DNA of 40,585 bases, taken from JAVZIQ01 sp037440545. Its GTDB lineage: Archaea; Thermoproteota; Bathyarchaeia; Bathyarchaeales; Bathycorpusculaceae. The position numbers and the translations under genes are program-made. Below are positions 16,448 through 24,746 of the stretch, one piece after another; within the stretch, counting starts at the first letter, position 1, and each line of letters begins with the position of its first letter. The stretch is from contig JBBITX010000004.1 of NCBI GenBank assembly GCA_037440545.1, positions 1 through 40,585 on the forward strand. Reading direction: 5' to 3'. The notes beneath the pieces are model-generated. The model was not told the origin of the DNA. It worked only from the letters and a program-made list of their open reading frames with translations, and did no database searches.

Positions 16448-17652
16448 TTTATAAGCTCCTCCAAGGCCTGTCTAACCTTATCTTCTAGCTTCTTGGTTAG
16501 GGGTTCAAGTAGGTGGACGGCTAAGCTGGCTATTTTTTCAGCTTCCTCCCGGCTGAAACGTTCAGAGAAAATCTGCAGGAAATATTCGAAGCTCTTCGTT
16601 TTCAAATCTTTAAATTCGCTTTCGAATATTGACCGTACAACAGCCTCTGGAACTTCGCTTTCCCTCAGCTGGATAACAGGATGGACAAGTAAAGCCTTTT
16701 CAGCCGCTCCTCTAATTTTGGCAATATCCACTTCAGACCTTCTAGCCTCAGCTGGTAAAACGCCTTTCAAAACTGGAATTATGATGGCTCCAGATTCATC
16801 TGCTCCCCTTACAAGTTGAACTGCGAGCTCCGTAATCTTTTCAGCTGTGACCCCGGTGAAGTCCTGCTCTAAAACGATGAATCTTCTGGGAGACTCTAAC
16901 CTAACAAACTGGGTTGAAGCTTTTTTACCTTCATCGACTTCGACATAATAGAAGCCTTTTTCAGCTCTGCCTTCATCATAATTTATCGTCTCGGTGCTTC
17001 CGGGATAGACAAGCAGACCTGTTTTAAACTTCGAGCTCCAAGGCGTGTGCAGGTGTCCAGCAGCATAATAGTCGAAACCTTCAGGTATAAGCTCAGGAGG
17101 AGCTTCAGCTTCAATATATGGGGGTTTGAATTCAGGAATATCCAATGCCATGTGGAAGACAAAAATGTTGAAAAGCTTCGGATCCGGGTTAGGCCTTTTC
17201 TGTTCCATGAAAACTGAAAGCATCTCCTCAGTTTTGCTTCGGGTCCTATAGTTGGGAACTCCGTAAACATAGCAGCATTCAGGCTTAATCCAACAACTTC
17301 CCTCATGCCTCGGCAAGTAGTATATTAAACCAGCGCTGTCCAGAGGGTTTAAAATGGTTCCCGTCACAATATTCGGTGCTGAATCATGGGATCCATCTAC
17401 AACCAAAACGGGAATACCTGCATTCTTTAAGCGGCTAAAGTTCCTAACAGCGTTTTCCAAGGTTATGTTAGAAGGACGCGCATTGTGAAAAAGGTCTCCG
17501 GCAACAATTATGAAGCTTGGCTTCAATTCAAGGATCTTATCCACAAGCTCTTGGAAGGCTCTGTCAAAGTCTTCCCTCCTGGCTTCCAGTCCATACTGTG
17601 AATAGCCAAGATGCAAATCCGCTACGTGAACAAAACTGAAAGGCTTCACCAT
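16444..17652 (-). CDS. mre11: DNA double-strand break repair nuclease Mre11
   Basis: Mn-dependent nuclease of the Mre11-Rad50 complex. The phosphoesterase motifs appear in order: D12-x-H14 (VADLHLGYSQYG), GDLFH (G52-H56), GSHD (G87-D90), a histidine in FVFHMAL, and GHLH with a following YPGSTE. The third motif is normally GNH(D/E); here Asn is Ser (S88). A capping domain and a C-terminal helical part, probably for Rad50 binding, complete 402 residues. It is the first gene of the mre11-rad50 pair; no HerA or NurA genes are adjacent, unlike many archaea. Confidence 0.95.
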   Translation of the reverse strand: MVKPFSFVHVADLHLGYSQYGLEARREDFDRAFQELVDKILELKPSFIIVAGDLFHNARPSNITLENAVRNFSRLKNAGIPVLVVDGSHDSAPNIVTGTILNPLDSAGLIYYLPRHEGSCWIKPECCYVYGVPNYRTRSKTEEMLSVFMEQKRPNPDPKLFNIFVFHMALDIPEFKPPYIEAEAPPELIPEGFDYYAAGHLHTPWSSKFKTGLLVYPGSTETINYDEGRAEKGFYYVEVDEGKKASTQFVRLESPRRFIVLEQDFTGVTAEKITELAVQLVRGADESGAIIIPVLKGVLPAEARRSEVDIAKIRGAAEKALLVHPVIQLRESEVPEAVVRSIFESEFKDLKTKSFEYFLQIFSERFSREEAEKIASLAVHLLEPLTKKLEDKVRQALEELIK

Positions 17653-17794
17653 TTTACACGCCTCAAAGCTTTAATCAACCTTAAATCCTCAGCCATTTAT
17701 TAAGGTTTAAAGTAGTGAGCTTAAAGCCATAAATTGATTAATTGGCACGTAAACTATAAAAAGGAAGCAGTTCAACGTTTAAAGGCGCCCTAAA

Positions 17795-18598
17795 ATGAAA
17801 TGTCAGAAATGCGGAGAGGAAACTTTTCTACCCTTCAGATGCCCATATTGTGAGGGGTACTTCTGCTCGGAACATCGCCTTCCTGAAAACCATGATTGTA
17901 CACGTATAGAGCTGGCTCGGGCTCCTAAGAAAGAGGATTACTCCTTAAAAACTGGAAAAGTATCTAGGCCGTACGAGTACACTGTCACTTATATTCCAGT
18001 TTCACCTGGGAGAAAATTTTATTTCAGCAAAAAAGAGTTTAGGCATCTAACCGTGGCAGCTCTGGTCGTTTTAGCCCTAGGATTTTCATTAGGGCTTTCT
18101 CCCCAGACTTATGCGCGGATAGGAGGTTTTCCCATGCTTATTGTTTTCGCTGTTGGAGTGACATCCTCCTTCCTCCTTCACGAGTTAGCTCACAAGTTTG
18201 CCGCACAAATGGAAGGTTTGTGGGCTGAATTTAGACTTATGTTTTTAGGCTTACTCCTAACAGCCATCTCATTTTTCTCCCCCTTTTTTAAGATTATATC
18301 TCCTGGAGCTGTGGTTATAGCTGGACTAACAGGGAGGGGGAGCGCTGGCAAAATATCCCTGGCAGGACCATTAACAAACCTATTTCTGTCTATTGTTTTT
18401 GCAGCCTTTTGGTTTTTCACGCAGCGACATATTCTAATCTATATCGCTGCCTTTAACGCTTGGATAGCCCTCTTCAACCTTATCCCCTTCGGAATTCTAG
18501 ACGGTTTCAAGGTGTTTTTATGGAGCAAAATTGCATGGGCTTCAACTTTCACGTTAAGCCTAGCCCTAACCATAATAACGCTAATAATTTGGGCTTAG
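17795..18598 (+). CDS. AN1-type zinc finger fused to a site-2-protease-type membrane metalloprotease
   Basis: Residues 1-45 form an AN1-like zinc finger (CQKCGEETFLPFRCPYCEGYFCSEHRLPENHDC, shortened here to its cysteines and histidines: CxxC, CxxC, C, H, H, C). After a linker come several membrane helices with the S2P/M50 motifs: HELAH (H129, E130, H133) and the second motif NLIPFGILDG, whose Asp is D236. Both zinc-site motifs are intact, so an active intramembrane protease is expected. The soluble finger probably faces the cytosol and recruits substrate or ubiquitin-like partners; that is inference. It converges on rpsJ with a 4-bp gap. Length 267 is typical of the archaeal fusion. Confidence 0.88.
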   Translation: MKCQKCGEETFLPFRCPYCEGYFCSEHRLPENHDCTRIELARAPKKEDYSLKTGKVSRPYEYTVTYIPVSPGRKFYFSKKEFRHLTVAALVVLALGFSLGLSPQTYARIGGFPMLIVFAVGVTSSFLLHELAHKFAAQMEGLWAEFRLMFLGLLLTAISFFSPFFKIISPGAVVIAGLTGRGSAGKISLAGPLTNLFLSIVFAAFWFFTQRHILIYIAAFNAWIALFNLIPFGILDGFKVFLWSKIAWASTFTLSLALTIITLIIWA

Positions 18599-18602
18599 GA
18601 TT

Positions 18603-18911
18603 CTAAACAAGCTCTATTGTTACATGAACCTCTTCCGGAACGCGGATTCTCATAATACGCCTCATTGCGCGTTCTTCAGCATCTATATCTATCAGGCGCT
18701 TGTGTATACGCATTTCCCACTTATCCCATGTTGATGTGCCCTCTCCACATGGAGACTTCAAAACAGGAACGTTAAGCCTCTTCGTAGGGAGTGGTATTGG
18801 CCCAACAATTTTTACCCCTGTCTTCTCCGCAATGGACTTCAGTTCCTGGCATACCTCTTCAAGCTTCTTGTAGTCTGTGCTTGTGAGGCGTATTCTAGCT
18901 TTTCTCACCAT
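18603..18911 (-). CDS. rpsJ: Small-subunit ribosomal protein uS10
   Basis: 102 residues beginning MVRKARIRLTSTDYKKLEEV, with the family segment VGPIPLPTKRLNVPVLKSP and the end HVTIELV. The frame stays open to 18974, but ATG 18911 matches the family N-terminus. It lies just behind the start site expected from a minus-strand TATA box at 18935-18945 (GATATAAAG), implying a leaderless message. In many archaea rpsJ follows the elongation factor 1-alpha gene; here it stands alone. Confidence 0.96.
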   Translation of the reverse strand: MVRKARIRLTSTDYKKLEEVCQELKSIAEKTGVKIVGPIPLPTKRLNVPVLKSPCGEGTSTWDKWEMRIHKRLIDIDAEERAMRRIMRIRVPEEVHVTIELV

Positions 18912-18934
18912 GCCTAGTATTCCACACTTTAACC

Positions 18935-18945
18935 CTTTATATCTC
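18935..18945 (-). promoter_or_regulatory. TATA box for rpsJ
   Basis: Minus-strand GAGATATAAAG, centred about 28 bases before ATG 18911. The predicted start site falls within two or three bases of the ATG, consistent with leaderless translation. Confidence 0.6.
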
Positions 18946-19042
18946 TTGAGGCTACCTTTTAGACGATAAGGCATAAATAAAAACTTATCGAAGGAAAATG
19001 CTGAATAAACGCCTTAAAATTACTTTAAAGGGCTTGGATGGA

Positions 19043-19705
19043 ATGAAAGTTAAAGTTCAAGGTTTACTAATAGACCTGGATGGAACAATTGTGGATTCAA
19101 GAGGAGCCTACCTTGAAGCCTTCAAAAAAGCCGCGAAAATTTTTAGGCTTGGAGAATTTAACCATGAGGAATTAGCCCTAAAAATCCCTAAGAGGCTAGA
19201 GTTAAACCAGCCTATAAGCGATTTAATTCCAGGAATAAACGTTGAAAATTTTCTTAAGACCTATTTAGAAGCCTATTACGCCTCTACGAAAAAGTTTATT
19301 AAACCCTTCCCTAATGTTTCGAAAACTCTAGGCATACTCTCAGAGAGGGCGAAGCTTGCATTAGTTACCATGCGCCATGTTTCAAGGGAAAATGTAAGGG
19401 AAGAGCTGGAAAAGCTTGGCTTAGCAAAACACTTCAATTATATATTGACAGCTTTGGACACGTCTTTTCCCAAGCCTTCTCCTGAAGCCCTGAAAAAGTG
19501 TGCATCTGAGCTAAACGTTGAAATTCGCAAATGCGCTGTTGTTGGAGACTCTGTAGCTGATGTGAGGGCTGGCAAAAATGCAGGGGCAAAAACAGTGGCT
19601 GTCCTTTCAGGTTTGTTCACGAGAAAGGAGCTTGAAAGCGAATGCCCAGATCTAATCCTTGAAAGCATTGAGAGGCTTCCAGCCTTTGTAGAACCATATT
19701 TTTGA
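19043..19705 (+). CDS. HAD-superfamily hydrolase, phosphoglycolate phosphatase-like
   Basis: About 220 residues with all four HAD motifs: DLDGTIVDS (nucleophile Asp), the Thr of VTMRHVSRENV, the Lys of FPKPSPEALKKC, and GDSVADVRAGKNAGA. The cap between motifs I and II is the small helical type of HAD subfamily IA, as in phosphoglycolate and pyrophosphate phosphatases; the exact substrate is unknown. An upstream in-frame ATG at 18998 exists. However, a TATA-like ATAAATAAAAAC at 18974-18985 puts the start site near 19003, so ATG 19043, at the usual N-terminus, is preferred. Confidence 0.88.
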   Translation: MKVKVQGLLIDLDGTIVDSRGAYLEAFKKAAKIFRLGEFNHEELALKIPKRLELNQPISDLIPGINVENFLKTYLEAYYASTKKFIKPFPNVSKTLGILSERAKLALVTMRHVSRENVREELEKLGLAKHFNYILTALDTSFPKPSPEALKKCASELNVEIRKCAVVGDSVADVRAGKNAGAKTVAVLSGLFTRKELESECPDLILESIERLPAFVEPYF

Positions 19706-19829
19706 TGAAATATTTTTGAAGAGGTAATATTGCTTAAAATTAGATAAGAATCTTATAGAAGGAATTTAAATAAAGCTTATTAAAAGTAACGTATAGTATT
19801 AATTTGGAGAGGGCTTCGAGCGGAGAAGA

Positions 19830-20441
19830 ATGAACTTCATTGAAATGTTGCTTTCAGAGAAGCTTAAAAGCAAGAATCCCCTGCTTGACATTTATGGATC
19901 TGACCGTAAGGTTCTCCAGATAGCGTGTGAGGATTTCACAAACTACCTTAAAGTGTTCTGGGGACTCATAGGAAAGGATGCAGCGACATGCGAGCTTATT
20001 GATAAGCTGGAAGGGCTTCAGAGGGACGAACCGAGAGAACTTGAGGAGTTCATAGACCTCTGGACTGGCATTTGGCTTAAAAAGTGGATGGAAAGGGTGA
20101 AACTACTAATAAGCGATGAAGACCAAAAAAAATGGAACAGAATGACTAAAATCCTAATTAATGCAGAGCCAATATGGAGAAAGCTTACAAACCGCAGGGA
20201 AATGCAGGAAGTAGTTGTGTTCACCCTTATAAAAAACGGGGAAATATGTGGAACCTCAATTTTAGCTGAAAACCTTTTAAAAATGGAACTAGGTGAAAAA
20301 AAGAGGAAGTATGCTAGAGAGGAAGAGCAAATACTAAACTTAGTTAACAACACGCTGCGAAAAGCTAGGGAACTAGCGAGAAGTAAAGGACCCCTAATAT
20401 TCGTAAAGTTGGATAAGGGATATTATAACAGCAATTTATAA
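19830..20441 (+). CDS. Hypothetical protein, mostly helical, charged
   Basis: 203 residues, no membrane segment or cysteine motif. Rich in Lys, Glu, Leu and Trp, with likely helices throughout and a short beta-like end (GPLIFVKLDKGYY). I recognise no domain. I considered a replication GINS subunit because of size and helicity, but no diagnostic segment supports it. ATG 19830 has GGAG a few bases upstream and a TTTAAATAAAG element around 19760. The ordinary codon use and clean 612-bp frame argue that it is a real gene. Confidence 0.7.
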   Translation: MNFIEMLLSEKLKSKNPLLDIYGSDRKVLQIACEDFTNYLKVFWGLIGKDAATCELIDKLEGLQRDEPRELEEFIDLWTGIWLKKWMERVKLLISDEDQKKWNRMTKILINAEPIWRKLTNRREMQEVVVFTLIKNGEICGTSILAENLLKMELGEKKRKYAREEEQILNLVNNTLRKARELARSKGPLIFVKLDKGYYNSNL

Positions 20442-20457
20442 GGCGTTTAATGGAAAT

Positions 20458-20646
20458 TTAACGCAGCCTCTCCCTGTTAAGGCTTTTAACCTGCCAAGAA
20501 TACCTCCTAATCTTTGAAGTGGCTCCATAACCACACGCAGAGCAACGTTTCTTCGAAACGTTGTATGACTTCCTCCCACAACGCCTGCAACGTATATGTA
20601 GTGTCTTACCGGCGCGCTTACCGAAGGAGGGGGTTCCCTTACCCAT
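20458..20646 (-). CDS. rpl37e: Large-subunit ribosomal protein eL37
   Basis: 62 residues beginning MGKGTPSFGKRAGKTLHIRC, with a zinc ribbon of two pairs (CRRC and CSAC) and a basic tail. This is the complete archaeal/eukaryotic eL37. It starts 4 bp after the Lsm gene stop on the same strand, the widespread archaeal lsm-rpl37e pair. Confidence 0.97.
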   Translation of the reverse strand: MGKGTPSFGKRAGKTLHIRCRRCGRKSYNVSKKRCSACGYGATSKIRRYSWQVKSLNRERLR

Positions 20647-20650
20647 TTTT

Positions 20651-20878
20651 TCACCTCGGCGGAGGAGATATTAGAACAACGTTGTCTCCTCTCACAATTA
20701 TTAAGCCCAATTTCTTCACGTTTTCAGCTTCAGAGGTGTCCTCCGTCTCTTCTAAAACCAAATTTAAATGCTGGTCGAAGCCCTTTAACCTTCCGCGAAG
20801 GCTCTTTCCACCCTTCAATCTTACAAGCACTATTTTACCCAGGTTCTGTTCAAGGATTTCAGTTGTCATCTCACTCAT
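20651..20878 (-). CDS. Sm-like RNA-binding protein (Lsm)
   Basis: 75 residues with the Sm1 motif (KIVLVRLKGGKSLRGRLKGFD, shortened, then NLVLEET) and the Sm2 motif LGLIIVRGDNVVLISP. It forms heptameric rings binding U-rich RNA. ATG 20878 lies downstream of a minus-strand TATA box (GGGTATATGG, 20905-20914) with the start site near 20883. Followed immediately by rpl37e. Confidence 0.96.
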   Translation of the reverse strand: MSEMTTEILEQNLGKIVLVRLKGGKSLRGRLKGFDQHLNLVLEETEDTSEAENVKKLGLIIVRGDNVVLISPPPR

Positions 20879-20965
20879 TTATAGCCCTCAATTTAAACAG
20901 TTATCCATATACCCTTTTATACTTAAATTCTTACAATTTAAACCTATCTAAAAGAGAAATGCTGA

Positions 20966-21469
20966 ATGTCTAAAAAACCTAAACGTCATTTCCTAAAAGC
21001 CAAAGAGACAGAGGCTTTTTTAAAAAAAGCTTCAGAGAAAATGAAAATAGATTTGAAGAACGTTTTCCAAGGCGCGGCAAAAATGGAAATTGCGGAAACA
21101 GAACTTGGAGAGCTATACTTCATAAACGGTAAACCCTTAATCTTTAAGAGGGAAGACCAGTTTTTGCCCACTTTAATATTTAATGAGTTTCTAAATTCAG
21201 CTTCAAAAGTTATAGTTGATAAGGGAGCTGTCCCCCACATATGCAACGGCGCCAACGTCATGGCCCCTGGAATAGTCCGCATTGAAGGCGCATTCAGAAA
21301 AGGCGACCTTGTCTCCATAGTGGAAGAAAAGTATGGAAAGCCAATAGCCTTAGGTGAAGCCCTTCTAAACTCTGAGGATGCAGCCATAACGAAGAAAGGA
21401 GCTATCCTTAAAAACATCCACTTTGTCGGCGACAAGCTATGGAATATCTTGAAGGATGTTACTAAATAG
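20966..21469 (+). CDS. PUA-domain RNA-binding protein (MCT-1/Tma20-like)
   Basis: 167 residues: an N-terminal pre-PUA-like domain (about 1-85) and a C-terminal PUA domain (about 88-165) with KVIVDKGAVPHICNGANVM and APGIVRIEGAFRKGDLVSI. Eukaryotic relatives MCT-1/Tma20 act on ribosomes in re-initiation and recycling; archaeal members are presumed to bind ribosome or tRNA. A TATA-like CAATTTAAACC (20934-20944) predicts transcription start at about 20965, so the message would be leaderless from ATG 20966. Divergent from the Lsm gene. Confidence 0.9.
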   Translation: MSKKPKRHFLKAKETEAFLKKASEKMKIDLKNVFQGAAKMEIAETELGELYFINGKPLIFKREDQFLPTLIFNEFLNSASKVIVDKGAVPHICNGANVMAPGIVRIEGAFRKGDLVSIVEEKYGKPIALGEALLNSEDAAITKKGAILKNIHFVGDKLWNILKDVTK

Positions 21470-21612
21470 CTTAAATGAATCCATAATCCTCATTTGCAAT
21501 CCGTAAAACATTAATAGATGTCGCTTAAAGCATGTATTTAAATCCTTGAAAAAGGCTAATTAAAGAAACACTTAAGATTTAAGGAGATAAATAGATATTA
21601 GAGAGGAGTGCA

Positions 21613-21981
21613 TTGCCTGGTTTAGGCGATCTGTTCCGTAAATCTAAAAGAGATGAGAAAGACGAAGAGAAGTCTGAGGATAAAGAAGTTTCTTGTAAGA
21701 CCTTTCTGAAGGCCATGCCCCTCCGCGACCTCTCCGAACTGGAAAAGGTGAAGAGCGAAGTGCGCTCTGGAAACATTTTAATCCTTAGAATAACCCCCTT
21801 GGCGCGCAAGAGCATTGACGACGTCAAACAGGCAATTAATGAGCTATGCGGGTTTGTAGAGGCTGTAGGGGGGGATATTGCACGCCTAGGCGAAGAGAGG
21901 GTTGTGGTCTGCCCTCCAAACGTGAGGATTTGGAGGGAGAAAACACCTGTTGCAAGCGAGGCCATACCTACAGCAGTCTAA
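21613..21981 (+). CDS. sepF: Cell division protein SepF
   Basis: 122 residues with the archaeal SepF layout: an amphipathic N-terminal helix (MPGLGDLFRKSK) for membrane binding, a charged linker (about 12-33), and the SepF core. The core starts at CKTFLKAMPLRDLSELEKV and includes NILILRITPLARKSIDDVKQ, with a C-terminal beta strand ending VVVCPPNVRIW. In archaea SepF anchors FtsZ to the membrane. The start is TTG 21613, preceded by GAGAGGAG. No ftsZ is in the window. The last 14 bp overlap the convergent aCPSF1 gene. Confidence 0.9.
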   Translation: MPGLGDLFRKSKRDEKDEEKSEDKEVSCKTFLKAMPLRDLSELEKVKSEVRSGNILILRITPLARKSIDDVKQAINELCGFVEAVGGDIARLGEERVVVCPPNVRIWREKTPVASEAIPTAV

Positions 21982-23887
21982 TCGTTTCCATAATGGAGGG
22001 GGCTACAGCTGGAATTCCACATTTCTTATCTATGTAAGCTGTGATGCTTGAAATTTTCGCTTTTTCACCATGGCAAACTATAACTCTTTCAGGTCTTGGT
22101 TTAAGGTGAGTTACATAGTTTATTATCTGCCTTCTATCCGAGTGGCCTGAAAAGCCTTCAATAGAGTCTATGCGCATTCTAACCTTAACAACAGCCATTT
22201 TTCCATCGGCGTCTATCATGGCAACCTCGTTTAAGCCTTTCTGAACCCTCCTTCCCAATGTGCCTTCAATCTGATAGCTGACGAAAACTAACGTATTCCT
22301 ATCATCTTCAGCCAAGCCTTTAAAGTACTCTATGACAGGACCGCCTTCAAGCATGCCTGACGTAGCCATAATAATGCATGGTTCGCCTTCAATTATCTCC
22401 TGCCTCACGGTTGGATGTTCAACAACTGTGAAGTACTCTGACTCGAAAGGGTTAATCCCCTCATGAAGTATGCTGTTTTTAACCTCTCTTCCAAGGTATT
22501 CAGGGTAAGCCGTATGTATGGCTGTAGCCTCTGAAATCATGCCTTCAATAAAGACAGGCGCCTCCTTCATCAGTCCACGCTTCATATAACCGTCTAGAAT
22601 GAGCATTATTTCCTGAGCTCTACCCACGGCCGGAACTGGAATTAGAACTTTACCCTTATTTTCTAATGTTTCATTCACTATTTTTGTCAGGCGCTCTTCA
22701 GCTTCAGCTCTTGATGGCATAACGTCGTCAGGACCGCCGTATGTGCTTTCAGTTATGAAGGTTTCAACCCTTGGAAACTCAGCTGTTGCAGCCTCTAGAA
22801 GCATTGTCCTAGCATACTTATAGTCTCCTGAGTATACAATGTTGTGTAATCCTTCACCTATATGCAGGTGAATTATGGAGGAGCCTAAAATGTGGCCTGC
22901 ATTGTGAAGTGTTAGACGCGTGTCTGGAGCTATGTCTGTCACAACGCCGTAACGCAGGGGAATGGTATGTAAGACGCATTCGCGGACGTCTTTCTGGTCG
23001 TATGGCGGAATTACTCCCTGCTTGCTTGCCACATCTAAATAGTCAAGCTGAAGTAGGGTCATCAAATTAGATGTTGGGGCAGAACAGTACACAGGACCAT
23101 CATATCCATACTTAAAGAGGAATGGCACCAGTCCACAGTGGTCAAGGTGGGCATGGCTTATAACAACAGCGTCTAAAGAGTCTATTTCAAAGGATGGATG
23201 GTCAAATCTTGGAAAAGCTTCGAAGGGTTTCTGAGAACCTGGGTTTATTCCACAATCTAAAAGTATGGTGCTCTCCCTTGTTTGAACTAGGAAAGCTGAA
23301 CGGCCTACTTCCTGAACGCCTCCCAATGGGGTTATTCGAACATCTCCAATATCGAAGGTTTTAGGCCTGAATATACGCTCTCCAAATGTGCGAAGGATTC
23401 TCTCCCGCTCTTTACTCTCAGAGTGTAGGTAATGCCTAATGTTGGCTATAATCTTGGATTTGAGAGGCGGGCTTCTCAAAACGTGGGGACGCCACTTTGT
23501 CCTCTTTATGACCTCCTGTAAAACCGCCCCGTTTTTCCCAATAACTAGGCCTGGCTTTTTAGCCTCTATTATTATTTCACCAAGGCTTGGATCAAAGTTT
23601 ATGTCTGTTACTTCAGCTTCAGCCGGCACTATTTCCCTTGCGATTTTTTCAGCCTCTTTTTCAGGCAGCCTAACTGAAGGATCTGACCTGACGACGATTC
23701 TTTTTCTTATAACGCTAACTATGTCTGCTATTAGGCTGCTCTGTTCAACCAAAAGCTCCGGCCTCTTGGCGTACACTGCAAGCATAGGGCCTTCATATTC
23801 AACCCTTGTCACCTCAGCCTCTTTTGGAACGTGTTCAAGTATGTACTGGCTTATTTCGACCTTTTCCCTTTGAGAGTTTGGCGGCAA
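21968..23887 (-). CDS. aCPSF1/FttA, KH-domain beta-CASP ribonuclease and transcription termination factor
   Basis: 639 residues. Two N-terminal KH-like domains (to about 145, with GLVIGKNGAVLQEVIKRTKW) bind RNA. The metallo-beta-lactamase core has HAHLDHCG and, later, SGHSDRRQI, with a beta-CASP insertion containing GSSIIHLHIGEG, FITESTYGG and ATSGMLEGGP. In archaea this protein (aCPSF1, FttA) cleaves nascent RNA after U-rich sites and releases polymerase. Start ATG 23887 is 2 bp from the psmB stop, the common archaeal pairing of proteasome beta and aCPSF1. Confidence 0.96.
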   Translation of the reverse strand: MPPNSQREKVEISQYILEHVPKEAEVTRVEYEGPMLAVYAKRPELLVEQSSLIADIVSVIRKRIVVRSDPSVRLPEKEAEKIAREIVPAEAEVTDINFDPSLGEIIIEAKKPGLVIGKNGAVLQEVIKRTKWRPHVLRSPPLKSKIIANIRHYLHSESKERERILRTFGERIFRPKTFDIGDVRITPLGGVQEVGRSAFLVQTRESTILLDCGINPGSQKPFEAFPRFDHPSFEIDSLDAVVISHAHLDHCGLVPFLFKYGYDGPVYCSAPTSNLMTLLQLDYLDVASKQGVIPPYDQKDVRECVLHTIPLRYGVVTDIAPDTRLTLHNAGHILGSSIIHLHIGEGLHNIVYSGDYKYARTMLLEAATAEFPRVETFITESTYGGPDDVMPSRAEAEERLTKIVNETLENKGKVLIPVPAVGRAQEIMLILDGYMKRGLMKEAPVFIEGMISEATAIHTAYPEYLGREVKNSILHEGINPFESEYFTVVEHPTVRQEIIEGEPCIIMATSGMLEGGPVIEYFKGLAEDDRNTLVFVSYQIEGTLGRRVQKGLNEVAMIDADGKMAVVKVRMRIDSIEGFSGHSDRRQIINYVTHLKPRPERVIVCHGEKAKISSITAYIDKKCGIPAVAPSIMETIRLL

Positions 23888-23889
23888 CT

Positions 23890-24537
23890 TTAAACTTCCC
23901 TAAATGCTAAAAGCTTCTTCTTATCCTCTTCTGTTAATTCTCTGTACCCCTTTTTATCTACGACTGCCACGTTGAAGCTATCTCCGCTTGCAGCGTCACG
24001 TTTCATGGCTGAGTCAACAGCCTTAACAATTATGGGCAAGGCTTCTTCAACAGACATATCCTCTCTATACTTGTCTTCGAGGACACCGTAGGCAATTGGG
24101 GATCCTGAACCTGTAGCGACACATTTCTCTTCTGTTAAGCTTCCAAAGGGATCCAGCGAATAAACATGGGGTCCCGAATCATCTAAACCTCCAATCAGTA
24201 CCTGTGTGACTAGGGGGATATACCTCGCGGAGAAGAGAACGTTGGCCACAAGCCTTGCCGCGGAGCTTATAGGCATAGGCCTTCCCATGTTTATCCTGTA
24301 AAGCTGAGCGTTCGCCGTTAAAATGTCCACTGTTCTCTGTGCATCTGCAACTGTTCCAGCTATGGTCATTGCTAAATGATCATCTATCTTGTAAATTTTC
24401 TTCCCATGTTTATGGGCAACGTATAATCCCATAGTTACCCGAGTGTCTGATGCTAGTATTACTCCGTCTCTGCAAACAACACCTATCGTAGTCGTACCCT
24501 TCACTGTTAACTTATCAACCACATCTTTACTTATCAT
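23890..24537 (-). CDS. psmB: Proteasome beta subunit
   Basis: Catalytic subunit of the archaeal 20S proteasome. A short propeptide (1-14) ends in KG before T15 of TTTIGVV, the nucleophile exposed by self-cleavage. Asp and Lys positions of the active site are present (ILASDTRVTMG, and Lys in GKKIYKI). The GSGSPIAYGVLE segment and the SGDSFNVAVV end are typical. 215 residues, full length, first gene of the psmB-aCPSF1 pair. No second beta or alpha subunit is in the window. Confidence 0.97.
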   Translation of the reverse strand: MISKDVVDKLTVKGTTTIGVVCRDGVILASDTRVTMGLYVAHKHGKKIYKIDDHLAMTIAGTVADAQRTVDILTANAQLYRINMGRPMPISSAARLVANVLFSARYIPLVTQVLIGGLDDSGPHVYSLDPFGSLTEEKCVATGSGSPIAYGVLEDKYREDMSVEEALPIIVKAVDSAMKRDAASGDSFNVAVVDKKGYRELTEEDKKKLLAFREV

Positions 24538-24746
24538 CTACACATTTCTCCCAAAACCTAAACATGGCACCAATTACTTCGCTAGGAAGCAGCATCATTT
24601 ATTCATGGCCATGAGCCTTATTAATATTACGCTCTAAAAACTCCATTTATCATAACCACTGGACAGTGTGAACAGCCTCTAAAATTGAAAAGTTTTAAGA
24701 GAGAACGGATATCTAGTACAATACGGATCCTGCTTTAAACTAGTTA

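Noticed and set aside
19830..20441. GINS replication subunit
   Set aside because: Only size and helicity agree; no diagnostic segment is present.
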